From Deltaproteobacteria bacterium (GTDB lineage: Bacteria > Myxococcota_A > Polyangia > DRWM01 > JAAZOP01): a DNA stretch of 64,000 bases. Positions 9,730-18,137 of the stretch are shown here, one piece after another. The notes beneath the pieces were generated by a model. The model searched no databases. It was not told the origin of the DNA and worked only from the letters and a program-made list of their open reading frames with translations. Within the stretch, counting starts at the first letter, position 1. The number at the start of each line of letters is the position of its first letter. The stretch covers positions 62,001 to 126,000 of the forward strand of contig JACRCX010000099.1 in the NCBI GenBank assembly GCA_016218815.1. Direction: 5' to 3'. The translations under genes and the position numbers were made by a program.

Positions 9730-10438
9730 GGCAGAGGGGTCGGGGCTGCAGCGGATGTTCGCGGGGGTGCCGTCGCGCTACGACTTCCTGAACCGCGTGT
9801 TCACGCTCGGCTCCGATCAGCGCTGGCGGCGGCGAGCGGCAACGGCGTGCCTCTTCGATCGGCCGCGGCGGGTGCTGGACCTGTGCTCGGGGACGGGGGA
9901 TCTGGCGGTCATGCTGGCCGGGAGCGCCGATCCCGGCGCCGTCGTCGTGGCGGCGGACTTCTCGGAGCCGATGCTGGCGGTTGCGCGGGCCAAGGCCCAT
10001 GCGGCGGGGGTTGCGGGGCGGATCGAGTTCCGGGTGGCGGACGTGGCGGCGCTGCCGTTCGCGGACGGCGAGTTCGACGCGGCGGGGATCGCGTTCGGGT
10101 TCCGCAACCTCACCTGGAAGAACCCGAACCGCGAGCGGCACGTCGCGGAGATCCGGCGCGTGCTGGCGCACGGGGCCCGGTTCGTGGTGGTGGAAACCAG
10201 CCGTCCGCCCTCGGCCGCGTTGCGAACCGCCTTCGACGCCTGGATGGCGGCGGCGGTCGCTCCGTTGGGCGGCTTGATCTCGGGACAAGGCGGAGCGTAC
10301 CGCTACCTCGCGCGTTCGGCGCGCGGTTTCTACCGCGCGGACGAGGTCGACGCGCTGCTCCTGGGCACGGGATTCCGTTCCGTGCGGCACCACCTGTTTC
10401 TCGGCGGCGTCGCCGCGCTCCACGTCGCGGTGAGGTAA
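9716..10438 (+). CDS. ubiE: UbiE/MenG demethylquinone C-methyltransferase
   Basis: 240 residues. SAM-dependent methyltransferase completing menaquinone (or ubiquinone) synthesis. The opening MFAGVPSRYDFLNRVFTLG and motif I VLDLCSGTGDLA are diagnostic; DVAALPFADGEFDAAGIAFGFRNL and the late ISGQGGAYRYLARS also match the family. The first ATG in frame (9716) falls inside the repeat; an alternative ATG at 9755 starts exactly at the conserved MFAG. The overlap with gluQ suggests translational coupling. Menaquinone is more likely than ubiquinone given the inferred lineage, but the sequence does not settle it. Confidence 0.93.
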   Translation: MDTDRAEGSGLQRMFAGVPSRYDFLNRVFTLGSDQRWRRRAATACLFDRPRRVLDLCSGTGDLAVMLAGSADPGAVVVAADFSEPMLAVARAKAHAAGVAGRIEFRVADVAALPFADGEFDAAGIAFGFRNLTWKNPNRERHVAEIRRVLAHGARFVVVETSRPPSAALRTAFDAWMAAAVAPLGGLISGQGGAYRYLARSARGFYRADEVDALLLGTGFRSVRHHLFLGGVAALHVAVR

Positions 10439-10521
10439 GCGCCCGCTCGGATCCTGGGACGCCGGGTCCGGGTCCGGTCCCCCCTGCCAGCCCCCGACCC
10501 CTGACCCCCCCAGCCCCCTTC

Positions 10522-11004
10522 CTAGTGGCAAACGCTGCAGGCCGGTCCGAGACCGCCGCTGTTGCCTGGGCCGTGGCAGGTCGAGCAGATCGAGCTGGAC
10601 CCGGAGAGGTGATGTACGCCGCCACGGACGGAGGTGTGGTCGTCGTTATTGTGGCAGTCATAGCAGCTCGGCCCCACGCCGCCGGTCAGATCCGCGCCGT
10701 GGCAGGAGGTGCAATTCGCCAGGGGATCCTCCTTGCCGGGTTGGTGCATCACACCGCTCATGTTCTCGGTATGGCCGGGGTTCCCCACCTCCTCGACAAC
10801 TTCCTCGACGGCCTCCGCCTCGGGCTCCACTTCGCCCACGGCCTCCGCCTCCGGCTCCACGTCGGCGTCCGCGTCCGCAGCGCCGTCGGTCGACACCTCG
10901 CCGTCGCTGCCATCGACCGGCTCGCTGTCGTCGCTCCCGCCGCCGCAAGCAAGCGGGATCGCGGCGATCAAGCCTGCGCAAAGCACCACCAGGGTCCTCT
11001 TCAT
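10522..11004 (-). CDS. Four-haem c-type cytochrome lipoprotein
   Basis: 160 residues. The signal peptide ends in a lipobox (IPLAC, Cys20). An acidic Asp/Glu/Ala spacer (about 24-75) is followed by four CXXCH haem sites: CTSCH (98), CYDCH (114), CSTCH (140) and CSVCH (156), the last at the very C-terminus. Extra histidines (H78, H87, H123, H131, H132) could be distal ligands. Probably an electron carrier anchored to the periplasmic or outer face. The start MKRTLVVLCAGL follows a modest GGGAG site. No oxidase or reductase partner is seen; the neighbour ubiE makes quinones. The product is not a recognised named cytochrome. Confidence 0.85.
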   Translation of the reverse strand: MKRTLVVLCAGLIAAIPLACGGGSDDSEPVDGSDGEVSTDGAADADADVEPEAEAVGEVEPEAEAVEEVVEEVGNPGHTENMSGVMHQPGKEDPLANCTSCHGADLTGGVGPSCYDCHNNDDHTSVRGGVHHLSGSSSICSTCHGPGNSGGLGPACSVCH

Positions 11005-11129
11005 CTGTCCCGGAACTCCCTTGGCGCCTCGGCCTCCCCGGCTCCACCATGGAACCGCTGGGCGCCACCCCCCGGAAGCGGCCGAACGGCCGCACGAGGA
11101 AGGGTAGCAGCCGCATGCGAAGCCGGCCA

Positions 11130-11159
11130 TGACTTTTTGTCGGATGACTTCTTGTCCGA
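11130..11159. promoter_or_regulatory. Direct repeat in divergent promoter region
   Basis: TGACTTTTTGTCGGA (11130-11144) and TGACTTCTTGTCCGA (11145-11159) are two adjacent 15-base units differing at two positions. GTCGGA and TCCGAC also pair as an inverted repeat. It lies in the 224-base gap between the cytochrome gene (minus) and the sigma-factor operon (plus). A regulator-binding site or an ECF promoter region is possible. Confidence 0.4.
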
Positions 11160-11228
11160 CTCCGCGTCCGGACCCTGTACCGGCGCGGGGCGAGGCGCTA
11201 TCGTCGCGCCTCTGGGAGCGAGCGCTCG

Positions 11229-12377
11229 ATGCGGTCATGGGAGCGACAAGGAGGGCAAGCAGCCTGGTGGCCCACGGCTATCGTGATGCTCGCCACGTTC
11301 GCTGCACGTCCCGCGGTTGCCGACGACGCCGATCGGCCCGTGGTCGTGCTGCTCGTGACGGCGGACGACGAGATGGAGGCGAGCGCGATCCTGGACCCGG
11401 TTCGCGCGGAGCTGGGCGACCTGCCGGTGGACGTCGCCATCGAGCGGATGGCGCAGTTCCCCTCGACCCTGCCGGCCCAGGTTTCGCTGGCCGCCGAGGT
11501 TGCGGGCCGGCGGGCGGCCGCGATGGTCTTCTGGTTCGACGTGTCGGTCCCCGGGCAGGTGTTCGTCTACCTGGCGGAGCCGGGGGGAAGCCGCATCCTG
11601 GTCCGCACCGTGGCCGCGGCCGAGACCGTGGAGCGCGTGGGGTCGGCGGCGGTGATCGTCCGGGGTCTGGTGGAGGCGATCCTGGGAGGCGGGACGATCG
11701 GGATCCAGTCCGTCGCGGCGCCGGCAGAACCGGCGTCGCCGGAACAGCCTCCGCGCGCGTTGCCCGTGGACCCCATCGCAAGCGTGCCCGCAATGGTCCC
11801 TCCCGCGGACATCTCGATCAGCGCGCCGGTGGGCCCCGAGCCGGTTCCCGCCTGGCTCGGCCTCCAGCTCGGCTACGGCCTGGACTTCTTCTCCGACCAG
11901 GCGAAGCTGCTCCACGGCCTGGATGCGGGCCTGCTGTTCCACGTCCATCCGAACTGGTCTCTCTTCGCGACCTACCGCATCCTGTTCGATGCCGAGATCT
12001 CCGGGGCGGGGATGGACCTCGACGTTACCCGGCACCCCGGGCAGGTCGGCGTGCGCTTCCACTGGACGCTCGGTGACTGGGACGTCGGGGGAAGCATCTC
12101 CGGCGTGCTGGACTACGTCACGGCCGAGGCCGCCTCGCGATCGCCCGCGCTCGCGAGCCTCGCGCCGGACCCCGCCTGGCTGGGCGGATTCGGGTTCCTG
12201 GCCCACGTGAGCTATCGGATCGCCGGCTCGTTCCGCGTGTTCCTGGACGAAGGGCTCGACGTGCTCGTGAACCGGGTCGAGTACGTGGTCGACCAGGGCG
12301 CCCAACGGACGATCCTGTTCCGGTCGTGGAACGCCAGCCCGCGGTTGCTGCTCGGGCTCGGGGTGGACCTGCTGTGA
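11229..12377 (+). CDS. Secreted envelope protein, first gene of ECF sigma operon
   Basis: 382 residues, not recognised as a named family. A signal peptide runs to about residue 32 (...FAARPAVADD). Residues 35-160 form an alpha/beta domain of unknown role, then a Pro/Ala-rich linker (about 165-200). The last ~180 residues are rich in alternating aromatic/hydrophobic strands (LGLQLGYGLDFF, LLFHVHPNWSLFATYRILF, VGVRFHWTLGDWDVGG) and end SPRLLLGLGVDLL, which looks like a small outer-membrane beta-barrel. It lies 58 bases before an ECF sigma factor, suggesting a role in envelope sensing or as a co-regulated output. The barrel reading is inference. Confidence 0.65.
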   Translation: MRSWERQGGQAAWWPTAIVMLATFAARPAVADDADRPVVVLLVTADDEMEASAILDPVRAELGDLPVDVAIERMAQFPSTLPAQVSLAAEVAGRRAAAMVFWFDVSVPGQVFVYLAEPGGSRILVRTVAAAETVERVGSAAVIVRGLVEAILGGGTIGIQSVAAPAEPASPEQPPRALPVDPIASVPAMVPPADISISAPVGPEPVPAWLGLQLGYGLDFFSDQAKLLHGLDAGLLFHVHPNWSLFATYRILFDAEISGAGMDLDVTRHPGQVGVRFHWTLGDWDVGGSISGVLDYVTAEAASRSPALASLAPDPAWLGGFGFLAHVSYRIAGSFRVFLDEGLDVLVNRVEYVVDQGAQRTILFRSWNASPRLLLGLGVDLL

Positions 12378-12435
12378 CGCGTCCGCGTCGATTTCCGCCA
12401 CCCGTTTCCCGTTCTCGCGCCCCCCGGGAGAGTTG

Positions 12436-13032
12436 ATGGAGCCCGAGGGCGCGGGGGGCGAAAGGGACGAGGTCCTGCTGGCGCACGCCGCCGCGGCGGG
12501 CGACGCGGAAGCGCGCCGGACGCTCGTGCTGCGCGTGATCGACCGAGTGCGCAACGTCGCCCGCTGGATCACGCGCAATGAGGCGGATGCCGACGACGCC
12601 GCGCAAGCCGCCTTGATCGACGTCCTGCGCTGCGCGGGCGACTTCCGCGGGGACGGCTCGCTGGCGAGCTGGGCGGGGCGGATCGCGGCCCGCACCGCCA
12701 CGGCCTTGGCCGAGCGGCGGCGCCGCGACGCGCGGGAATCGGGACCTGCCTCGGAGTTGACGGCCGCCGCGCAGGGGGCGCCCGGCGGGTCGGGCAGTAC
12801 GCCGTTGCTTCGCGCGCGGCTGGCCCGATGCCTCGACCGGCTGCCGGACGAGCGGCGGGTGACGGTGGCGCTGCGGCTGATCCTGGGCTGCACGCTGGAC
12901 GAGATCGCGCGGGAGACCGGGGTGCCGGTGAACACGGCGAAGGATCGCTTGCGCGTCGGCAAGCAGGAGCTGCGCCAGGCGATCCTGGCCGACCCGATCT
13001 TGGCGGATGCGTGGGGGAAGGTGATTTCATGA
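12436..13032 (+). CDS. ECF-type RNA polymerase sigma factor
   Basis: 198 residues. Region 2 lies at about 15-90 (RNVARWITRNEADADDAAQAALIDVLR, FRGDGSLASWAGRIAART), the core-binding and -10 reading part. Region 4 lies at about 130-180 (LPDERRVTVALRLILGCTLDEIARETGVPVNTAKDRL), a helix-turn-helix for the -35 element. Region 3 is absent, as in ECF sigmas. The ATG at 12436 follows GGGAG. The stop overlaps the next gene's start (ATGA), the classic sigma/anti-sigma arrangement, so the FecR-like protein is the probable regulator. Confidence 0.92.
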   Translation: MEPEGAGGERDEVLLAHAAAAGDAEARRTLVLRVIDRVRNVARWITRNEADADDAAQAALIDVLRCAGDFRGDGSLASWAGRIAARTATALAERRRRDARESGPASELTAAAQGAPGGSGSTPLLRARLARCLDRLPDERRVTVALRLILGCTLDEIARETGVPVNTAKDRLRVGKQELRQAILADPILADAWGKVIS

Positions 13033-14558
13033 CACCGATCGACGATTCTGACGACGGATGTGAGCGTTTCGTGCGGTCGGTCGCCGAAGACCTCGACGGG
13101 CCGGGGCCGGCCGCGGACTTGGATGTCGCGGCGCGCGGCCGATGGGTCGAGGCCGCGGTGCGGGACGCTGCGGCGGTGCGATGCGCGAACCAGGGTCCGG
13201 ACGGGGGATTGAAACCACCGATGGACACCGATGGACACCGATACGGACAGGAAGACAAGTCCGGGGCGGCGCAGCGTGTGGGCGACGCGCTTCGGCCGGT
13301 GCGGGCAGGAACGACGCGGCGGCTGGCGGCAGTTGCGGCCGTGGTGGCGCTGGCGGCAGGTCTGGCGGCCGTCGTCATACTGTGGCCGGAGGACAGCGAG
13401 CCGGACGGCGGAACGGCCGCCCCGGATGCGGCGGTGATCTCGTCGGTGGCCGGCGACGTGAATCTCGGCGGGGTCCGGGTGCGGACGGGCGACGTCGTCC
13501 CTCCCGGGGCGGTCGTGGAGGTCGCAGAAGGTCGGGCGGCCCTGCGGTTGTGCGGCCGTGCGGAGCTGACCCTGGGCGTCGCGACGCGGCTTGGGGTCGC
13601 CGGGCGCGAAGGAGCGCGGTGTCGGGTCGAGCTGGGAGCTGGGCTAGTCGCGGTGGACGCCGGTGGCCTCGATGCGGGCACGAGTCTGGTCGTCTCGACC
13701 TTCGCCGGCGACGTGCGCGTGACGGGAACCGTGTTCGCGGTAGAAATCACAGGAAGACGGGCCGAGGTCCGCGTGCTGGAAGGGTCTGTCGAAGTCCTGG
13801 CCGGCGGTCAACCGCCACGTACGGTGGTCGCGCCGCAAGCGGCGTGGATCGGGTCGGGGGAAGTGCGCGTCCTGACGGCGGCGGAGTTGGCGCGCGATCG
13901 GCGATTGGCCGATGGGACGGGAGACGGGTCGGGCGCGGGGGCCACCGCCGTTCCGGTGGTCTCCGCGCCGCCCGTCGCGGCCGGGAGCCGGGCGCTGGTG
14001 GTCGCCGATGTCGGGGTGGGGTCGCCCGTGGCGCCTCCGGCCACGCCGAGTGGTGCGAGCGCCGCGGGATCGGCGGACCCAGCGGCCGGAGCGCCGATCC
14101 GCGCCGCGTCCCGCGAGCGGCCGGAAGTCGCGGTCGCTGAGTCGCCTTCGGCTTCCGGGGAGCCGTCGCAGGCCACGGCGGCCGAGCTGCTCGATGCGGC
14201 GCGGAACTTCCGGGCCCAAGGCGATTGGGCAGCCGCGGCGGCGGCGTACGAGGAGCTGACGTCGCGGCATCCGGAGGGCGGCGAGGCTCGCGTGTCGCTC
14301 GTGCCGCTGGGCGAGCTGCGGCTCGAGCGGCTGGGCGATCCGGCGGGCGCGCTGCGGGCGTTCGAGGAGTACCTCGCGCGTTCGGCGAGCGGGCCGCTGG
14401 GCGAGGAGGCTTCGTGGGGACGCGTCCGGGCCTTGCGTGGTCTGGAGCGGACCGCAGAGGAGGTCGAAGCGTTGCGCGGGTTCCTGTCCGCGCATCCGGC
14501 GAGCCTCTGGGCGCGGGAGGCGAGGGAGCGCCTGGCCGAGCTGGAGGGAGGGACATGA
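13029..14558 (+). CDS. FecR-like anti-sigma/sensor with C-terminal TPR region
   Basis: 509 residues. A short cytoplasmic N-terminus (1-95) should contact the sigma factor. A membrane helix lies at about 98-119 (RLAAVAAVVALAAGLAAVVILW). A periplasmic FecR-type domain follows (about 130-300: VISSVAGDVNLGGVRVRTGDVV, VVSTFAGDVRVTGTVFAVE, VRVLEGSVEVLAGG). After a Pro/Ala-rich linker, a C-terminal TPR-like region (about 385-509: AAELLDAARNFRAQGDWAAAAAAYEEL) resembles outer-membrane assembly adaptors. A family A repeat is translated as residues 62-72 in the cytoplasmic part. Both ends overlap neighbours by ATGA, so it is translationally coupled within the operon. Confidence 0.85.
   Translation: MTPIDDSDDGCERFVRSVAEDLDGPGPAADLDVAARGRWVEAAVRDAAAVRCANQGPDGGLKPPMDTDGHRYGQEDKSGAAQRVGDALRPVRAGTTRRLAAVAAVVALAAGLAAVVILWPEDSEPDGGTAAPDAAVISSVAGDVNLGGVRVRTGDVVPPGAVVEVAEGRAALRLCGRAELTLGVATRLGVAGREGARCRVELGAGLVAVDAGGLDAGTSLVVSTFAGDVRVTGTVFAVEITGRRAEVRVLEGSVEVLAGGQPPRTVVAPQAAWIGSGEVRVLTAAELARDRRLADGTGDGSGAGATAVPVVSAPPVAAGSRALVVADVGVGSPVAPPATPSGASAAGSADPAAGAPIRAASRERPEVAVAESPSASGEPSQATAAELLDAARNFRAQGDWAAAAAAYEELTSRHPEGGEARVSLVPLGELRLERLGDPAGALRAFEEYLARSASGPLGEEASWGRVRALRGLERTAEEVEALRGFLSAHPASLWAREARERLAELEGGT
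13212..13243. repeat. Family A repeat, copy 2 (inside anti-sigma gene)
   Basis: AAACCACCGATGGACACCGA followed by TGGACACCGATA, in frame, encoding KPPMDTDGHRY between the sigma-binding N-terminus and the membrane helix. The same peptide (KPPMDTDGHR) is made from copy 1 at the end of GluQ-RS. Confidence 0.95.
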
Positions 14559-16366
14559 CGATGGCGGGGCAAGACTTCCAAACTCGGCGGTCGTCGCCTC
14601 CGCCGCCGGCTGTTCCCGAAGGAATTTCGCGCAGAGTCGCAGAGCCGCAGAGTGGCGGCCGGCCCTCCTCTGCGTCTCTGCGACTCTGCGCGAGACTCCT
14701 GCTGCTCCAGGTACTGCCGATCACCGTGGCCTGCGGCACCAGCACGCGTCTCGTCGGAGAACCGGTCGACGGAGCGGCGGACGCGGACGCGACGTTTGAC
14801 ACCGATGTCCCCGGAGAGGCGGAGGACGGCGGCGTGGATGGCGGCGACACGGCCGACGAAGGCGGGTCCGACTCGCCGGACGGGGCCGCGGACGATGCCG
14901 CGATGGACGGTGAAGGCGGGGCGGACGAACCGGACGCGGCCGACGTCGCCGTGGAGGACGTCGGCGCGGAAGATGCCGCGGACAGCGAGGCGGGTGGGCC
15001 CTGCCCCGTGTGGGCGGTGCCCTCCGGCGTCGATCCGCTGGAGGACGGAACGGACGAACACCCGTTCATCGGGCTACGCCGGGCCCTGGATTCGCGCGGC
15101 GCGTGCGACCGGATCATCCTGCGCGACGGAACGGAGGCGGACCCATTCGACCCGCGCTTCGACCTCTCGTCGCCGGCCGGGGAGACGCTGACGATCGAGG
15201 GCGAACCTGCCGGCGCGCTCGCCGAGCTGGATGCCGCGGGAGGGCAGGGCCTCGTCGCGGTGGGGGAAGGGGCGTTGGTCCTGCGGCACCTGGCCATCCG
15301 CAACGGGCTCGCGACGTACGGGGGCTGCCTGGATGCGGACGTCGAGGAGCTGCTGGTCGAGGACACGCAGTGGTCCGGGTGCGTCGCCGAAGGACACGTC
15401 GACCCAGCCGAGGTGCCCAGCGGAGGCGCGATCCGCGCCGTGGCCGACGTCATCACGGTCCGTCGTTCCGTGTTCAGTGCCAACACCGCGGGGCACGGAG
15501 CGAGCCTGTGGCTGGGCGGGCCGAGGGACACGGCGATCGTCTCGATTGAGGACAACCGGTTCGAGGGCAACGCCGCGAATTGGGGCGGCGGCATCTTCGC
15601 CGAGGTCACTTCACTGCACTCGAGCGTCACGGGCAACCGTTTCAGCGGGAACGAGGCGGAGCAAGGCGGGGCGGCGGTGGCGTGGATGTGGGGGACCTTC
15701 GGCAAGTTCGAGGGGAACCGGGTCGCGGACAACTTCTCCGCGAACGGCGCGGTCGTGACGGTTCGCGGTGCGTCGGAGACGCGCATCCTCCACAACATCT
15801 TCGTCGGCAACCGGACCAACGCGGGTCACGAGGCGCTCCAGGTGGTGCCCGCCTACGGGACCATCCGCAACAACGTGTTCGCGCGGAACTCCTGCGAATG
15901 GTCCCCGACGGTCGGCGGCTGCGGCGGGGCAGTGCTCGTCTATGCGGGCCGCCCCGATTTCAGCAACAACACGTTCGTCGACAACTCGTCGGAGGAGGGC
16001 CCGGCGGATCTCGCCATCGGCGCGGTCTTCGGCACGGTCCGCAACAACCTCTTCCTGCGCGGCGAGGGGACCATGTCGGTGGCGCGGGAGCGGGACGACG
16101 AGGAGACGATGATCGCGCCGGCATACAACAACTCGTGGAACCGTCCGCTGCCGGCCTTCGATGCGCGGCTGTCGCTCGGCGACGGCAATCTTCTGTTCGA
16201 CCCGGTGCTCGTCGACCCCGCGAGCGACGACTACCGGCTGTCCCCGGGCTCGCCGTGCATCGATGCGGGCGACCCCGACCCGGCGCTCCTGGACGCCGAC
16301 GGAAGCCGCAACGACATCGGGGCGTTCGGCGGACCAGACGGCGCCTGGACGCCGCTCGGACCGTGA
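14555..16366 (+). CDS. Lipoprotein with right-handed parallel beta-helix domain
   Basis: 603 residues. A long N-terminal leader includes a translated palindrome (residues 25-47). The hydrophobic stretch RLLLLQVLPITVAC places a lipobox at Cys60. An acidic Asp/Gly/Ala spacer covers about 65-145. The rest is a beta-helix: runs such as EDNRFEGNAANWGGGIFAE, SVTGNRFSGNEAEQGGAAV and ILHNIFVGNRTN are typical NosD/pectate-lyase-like rungs. The end SPCIDAGDPDPALLDADGSRNDIGAFGG matches the choice-of-anchor Q type found on many secreted beta-helix proteins. Probably surface-attached and carbohydrate-interacting. Co-translated with the FecR-like gene (ATGA overlap). Confidence 0.82.
   Translation: MTMAGQDFQTRRSSPPPPAVPEGISRRVAEPQSGGRPSSASLRLCARLLLLQVLPITVACGTSTRLVGEPVDGAADADATFDTDVPGEAEDGGVDGGDTADEGGSDSPDGAADDAAMDGEGGADEPDAADVAVEDVGAEDAADSEAGGPCPVWAVPSGVDPLEDGTDEHPFIGLRRALDSRGACDRIILRDGTEADPFDPRFDLSSPAGETLTIEGEPAGALAELDAAGGQGLVAVGEGALVLRHLAIRNGLATYGGCLDADVEELLVEDTQWSGCVAEGHVDPAEVPSGGAIRAVADVITVRRSVFSANTAGHGASLWLGGPRDTAIVSIEDNRFEGNAANWGGGIFAEVTSLHSSVTGNRFSGNEAEQGGAAVAWMWGTFGKFEGNRVADNFSANGAVVTVRGASETRILHNIFVGNRTNAGHEALQVVPAYGTIRNNVFARNSCEWSPTVGGCGGAVLVYAGRPDFSNNTFVDNSSEEGPADLAIGAVFGTVRNNLFLRGEGTMSVARERDDEETMIAPAYNNSWNRPLPAFDARLSLGDGNLLFDPVLVDPASDDYRLSPGSPCIDAGDPDPALLDADGSRNDIGAFGGPDGAWTPLGP
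14627..14695. repeat. Family B palindromic repeat in lipoprotein leader
   Basis: CGCAGAGTCGCAGAGCCGCAG (arm 14627-14652) and its inverted partner with CTCTGCGTCTCTGCGACTC (arm 14667-14695) flank a 14-base loop. The element is in frame. Its right arm encodes Ser-Leu-Arg-Leu-Cys-Ala-Arg immediately before the hydrophobic core of the export signal. Confidence 0.9.
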
Positions 16367-16374
16367 GGTGGGTC

Positions 16375-18015
16375 ATGGGACGAATTCTCCTGGCGATCGC
16401 AGGGCTCCTGGGACTGAGCGACTTCGCGTGCACCGACGTCCGGCACCTGGGCGGCGACGCCGCGGAGGACGATGGCGCCGAAGGCTCCGGCGACGTCACA
16501 TATCGCGACGAGGCGCCCGGCGACGCCGCCGAAGACGCTCTGCCCGACGGCGACGACGGCGATGCGGACGGCGAGTCGGCGGCCGACGGCGACACGGCGG
16601 ACGCGGACCCGGACGGCGACGCGGCGGACGTGGACCCGGACGGCGAAGGCGACGGCGACGCGGAGGGTGACGCGTACCCGTACGACGTCGTGCATCCCCC
16701 GTCGGTGTGCGGCGACGGGACGGTCGACCCGGGTGAGGAGTGCGACGACCGCAACCGCATGAACGGCGACGGATGCGACTGGCTGTGCCGTCTGGGCGAC
16801 GGGTCGTTCACGTACCCACCGCTCGATCCCACCGTCCCGGACCTCGTCGTGGATGGCGATCCCGTTCCGGTCACGACGATTGACGAGACCGACATCTGGG
16901 CGTTCGGCGATGGCTTCCCGTTCTGCGGCGGACTGCACCTCGCATGGACCGGCCGGTTCTTCGGGCTGGCCTACAACGTCGACCAGCCGTACTTCGGCGT
17001 GCACGTACGCTTCCTGAACGCGGACGGAACCGAGGCGCACGCGGTGTGGCGGCACGACACGCCGTGGGAGATGTGGGACCACGCCCTGGCATGGTCGGGG
17101 ACCGAACTGGCGCTCTTCTCCGGGAACGCGCGCGACGGCATCGCGCTCTCCCGCTTCTCCGACGACGGTGACGAGTTGGCCGCGATGTCCCCGATCCGCG
17201 GCCCCGACCCGCGCGATCCGAGCGTGGTCGTGGTCCAGCATCTCAGCCACGCGGCCTGGAGCGGCGACCGCTACCTCGTCGTGTCTCCGTGGGACTACCC
17301 CTTCTGGTCGCTGGAGACCTTCGGGCCGGCAGGGGAAATGCTCGGCACCACGTTGTTGAGTCCCGGTCGGGAAGCTCGCTCGTGCGTCCGCTCGCTCCCG
17401 CTCGCCGGCGGCTGGGCCGTCACCGACGGCTGGCAGCTTGCCATCGTGGACACGTCGCTCTCCGTGACCGGATACTCGGGACAGGTCGGGGCCGCGTGGC
17501 CCGGCTCGACTTCGGAGCCGGTGGAAGGCGCGCGCGTGGTCGACGTCGGCGACGGTCTGGTCGTCGTCTGGATGGCCGGCTCGGGGACGGGCTGGGACTG
17601 GACGTGGGCGTTGTGGATGGCAGGGATGAGTTACGACGGCGATCCGACGTGGCCTCCCAGGCCGATCGTCGTCGGCATCGATTGCGTCCGGGACGGCGGC
17701 GGCGGTCCCGGCATGAGCCCGGGCTGGTCCGGGTGGTCCACGGCCTACGGCCCCGCGGGCATCGTCGTCGTGGCGTGGACCGACACCGACGGCGAGACGA
17801 TCCCGGGCGGCGAGCTGCTGGTGATCAACACCGACCGCTGGGGCAACGTCGTTTCCGGCCCGGTCTCGCTGCTGGGCGAAGGAGTGACCACGGCGCACGG
17901 CTACGCGCTCGACATCGCCGCGAGCGACTCGGGGTACGGCATCGTCACGGTCGAGGACGGCCCGATCTCGACGACGGGCCGCATCGTGTACCGGCACTTC
18001 CGGCCGGCGGAGTAG
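16375..18015 (+). CDS. DUF4215-containing lipoprotein
   Basis: 546 residues. A short signal peptide has a possible lipobox at Cys19 (LSDFAC). A long acidic spacer (about 28-105, iterated Asp/Gly/Ala) follows. A DUF4215 motif lies near 112-138 (CGDGTVDPGEECDD...NGDGCDWLC), a Cys-rich calcium-type element common in myxobacterial surface proteins. The rest is a beta-propeller-like region with repeated blocks (GGLHLAWTGRFFGLAYN, DHALAWSGTELALFS, SHAAWSGDRYLVVS). Last gene of the sigma operon, eight bases after its neighbour. Function unknown; probably an exported adhesive or binding protein. Confidence 0.75.
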   Translation: MGRILLAIAGLLGLSDFACTDVRHLGGDAAEDDGAEGSGDVTYRDEAPGDAAEDALPDGDDGDADGESAADGDTADADPDGDAADVDPDGEGDGDAEGDAYPYDVVHPPSVCGDGTVDPGEECDDRNRMNGDGCDWLCRLGDGSFTYPPLDPTVPDLVVDGDPVPVTTIDETDIWAFGDGFPFCGGLHLAWTGRFFGLAYNVDQPYFGVHVRFLNADGTEAHAVWRHDTPWEMWDHALAWSGTELALFSGNARDGIALSRFSDDGDELAAMSPIRGPDPRDPSVVVVQHLSHAAWSGDRYLVVSPWDYPFWSLETFGPAGEMLGTTLLSPGREARSCVRSLPLAGGWAVTDGWQLAIVDTSLSVTGYSGQVGAAWPGSTSEPVEGARVVDVGDGLVVVWMAGSGTGWDWTWALWMAGMSYDGDPTWPPRPIVVGIDCVRDGGGGPGMSPGWSGWSTAYGPAGIVVVAWTDTDGETIPGGELLVINTDRWGNVVSGPVSLLGEGVTTAHGYALDIAASDSGYGIVTVEDGPISTTGRIVYRHFRPAE

Positions 18016-18137
18016 GCGCAGCAACCGCGCGCGCCCCCGCAGCCCCCACGTTCATCAGCCCAGAGGTCACCGATAGCGAAGCACCCGTCGCCGTGGGGTA
18101 GACTCGGCGCCGGGGGCGGACGGGAGGAGCGGCGAGC

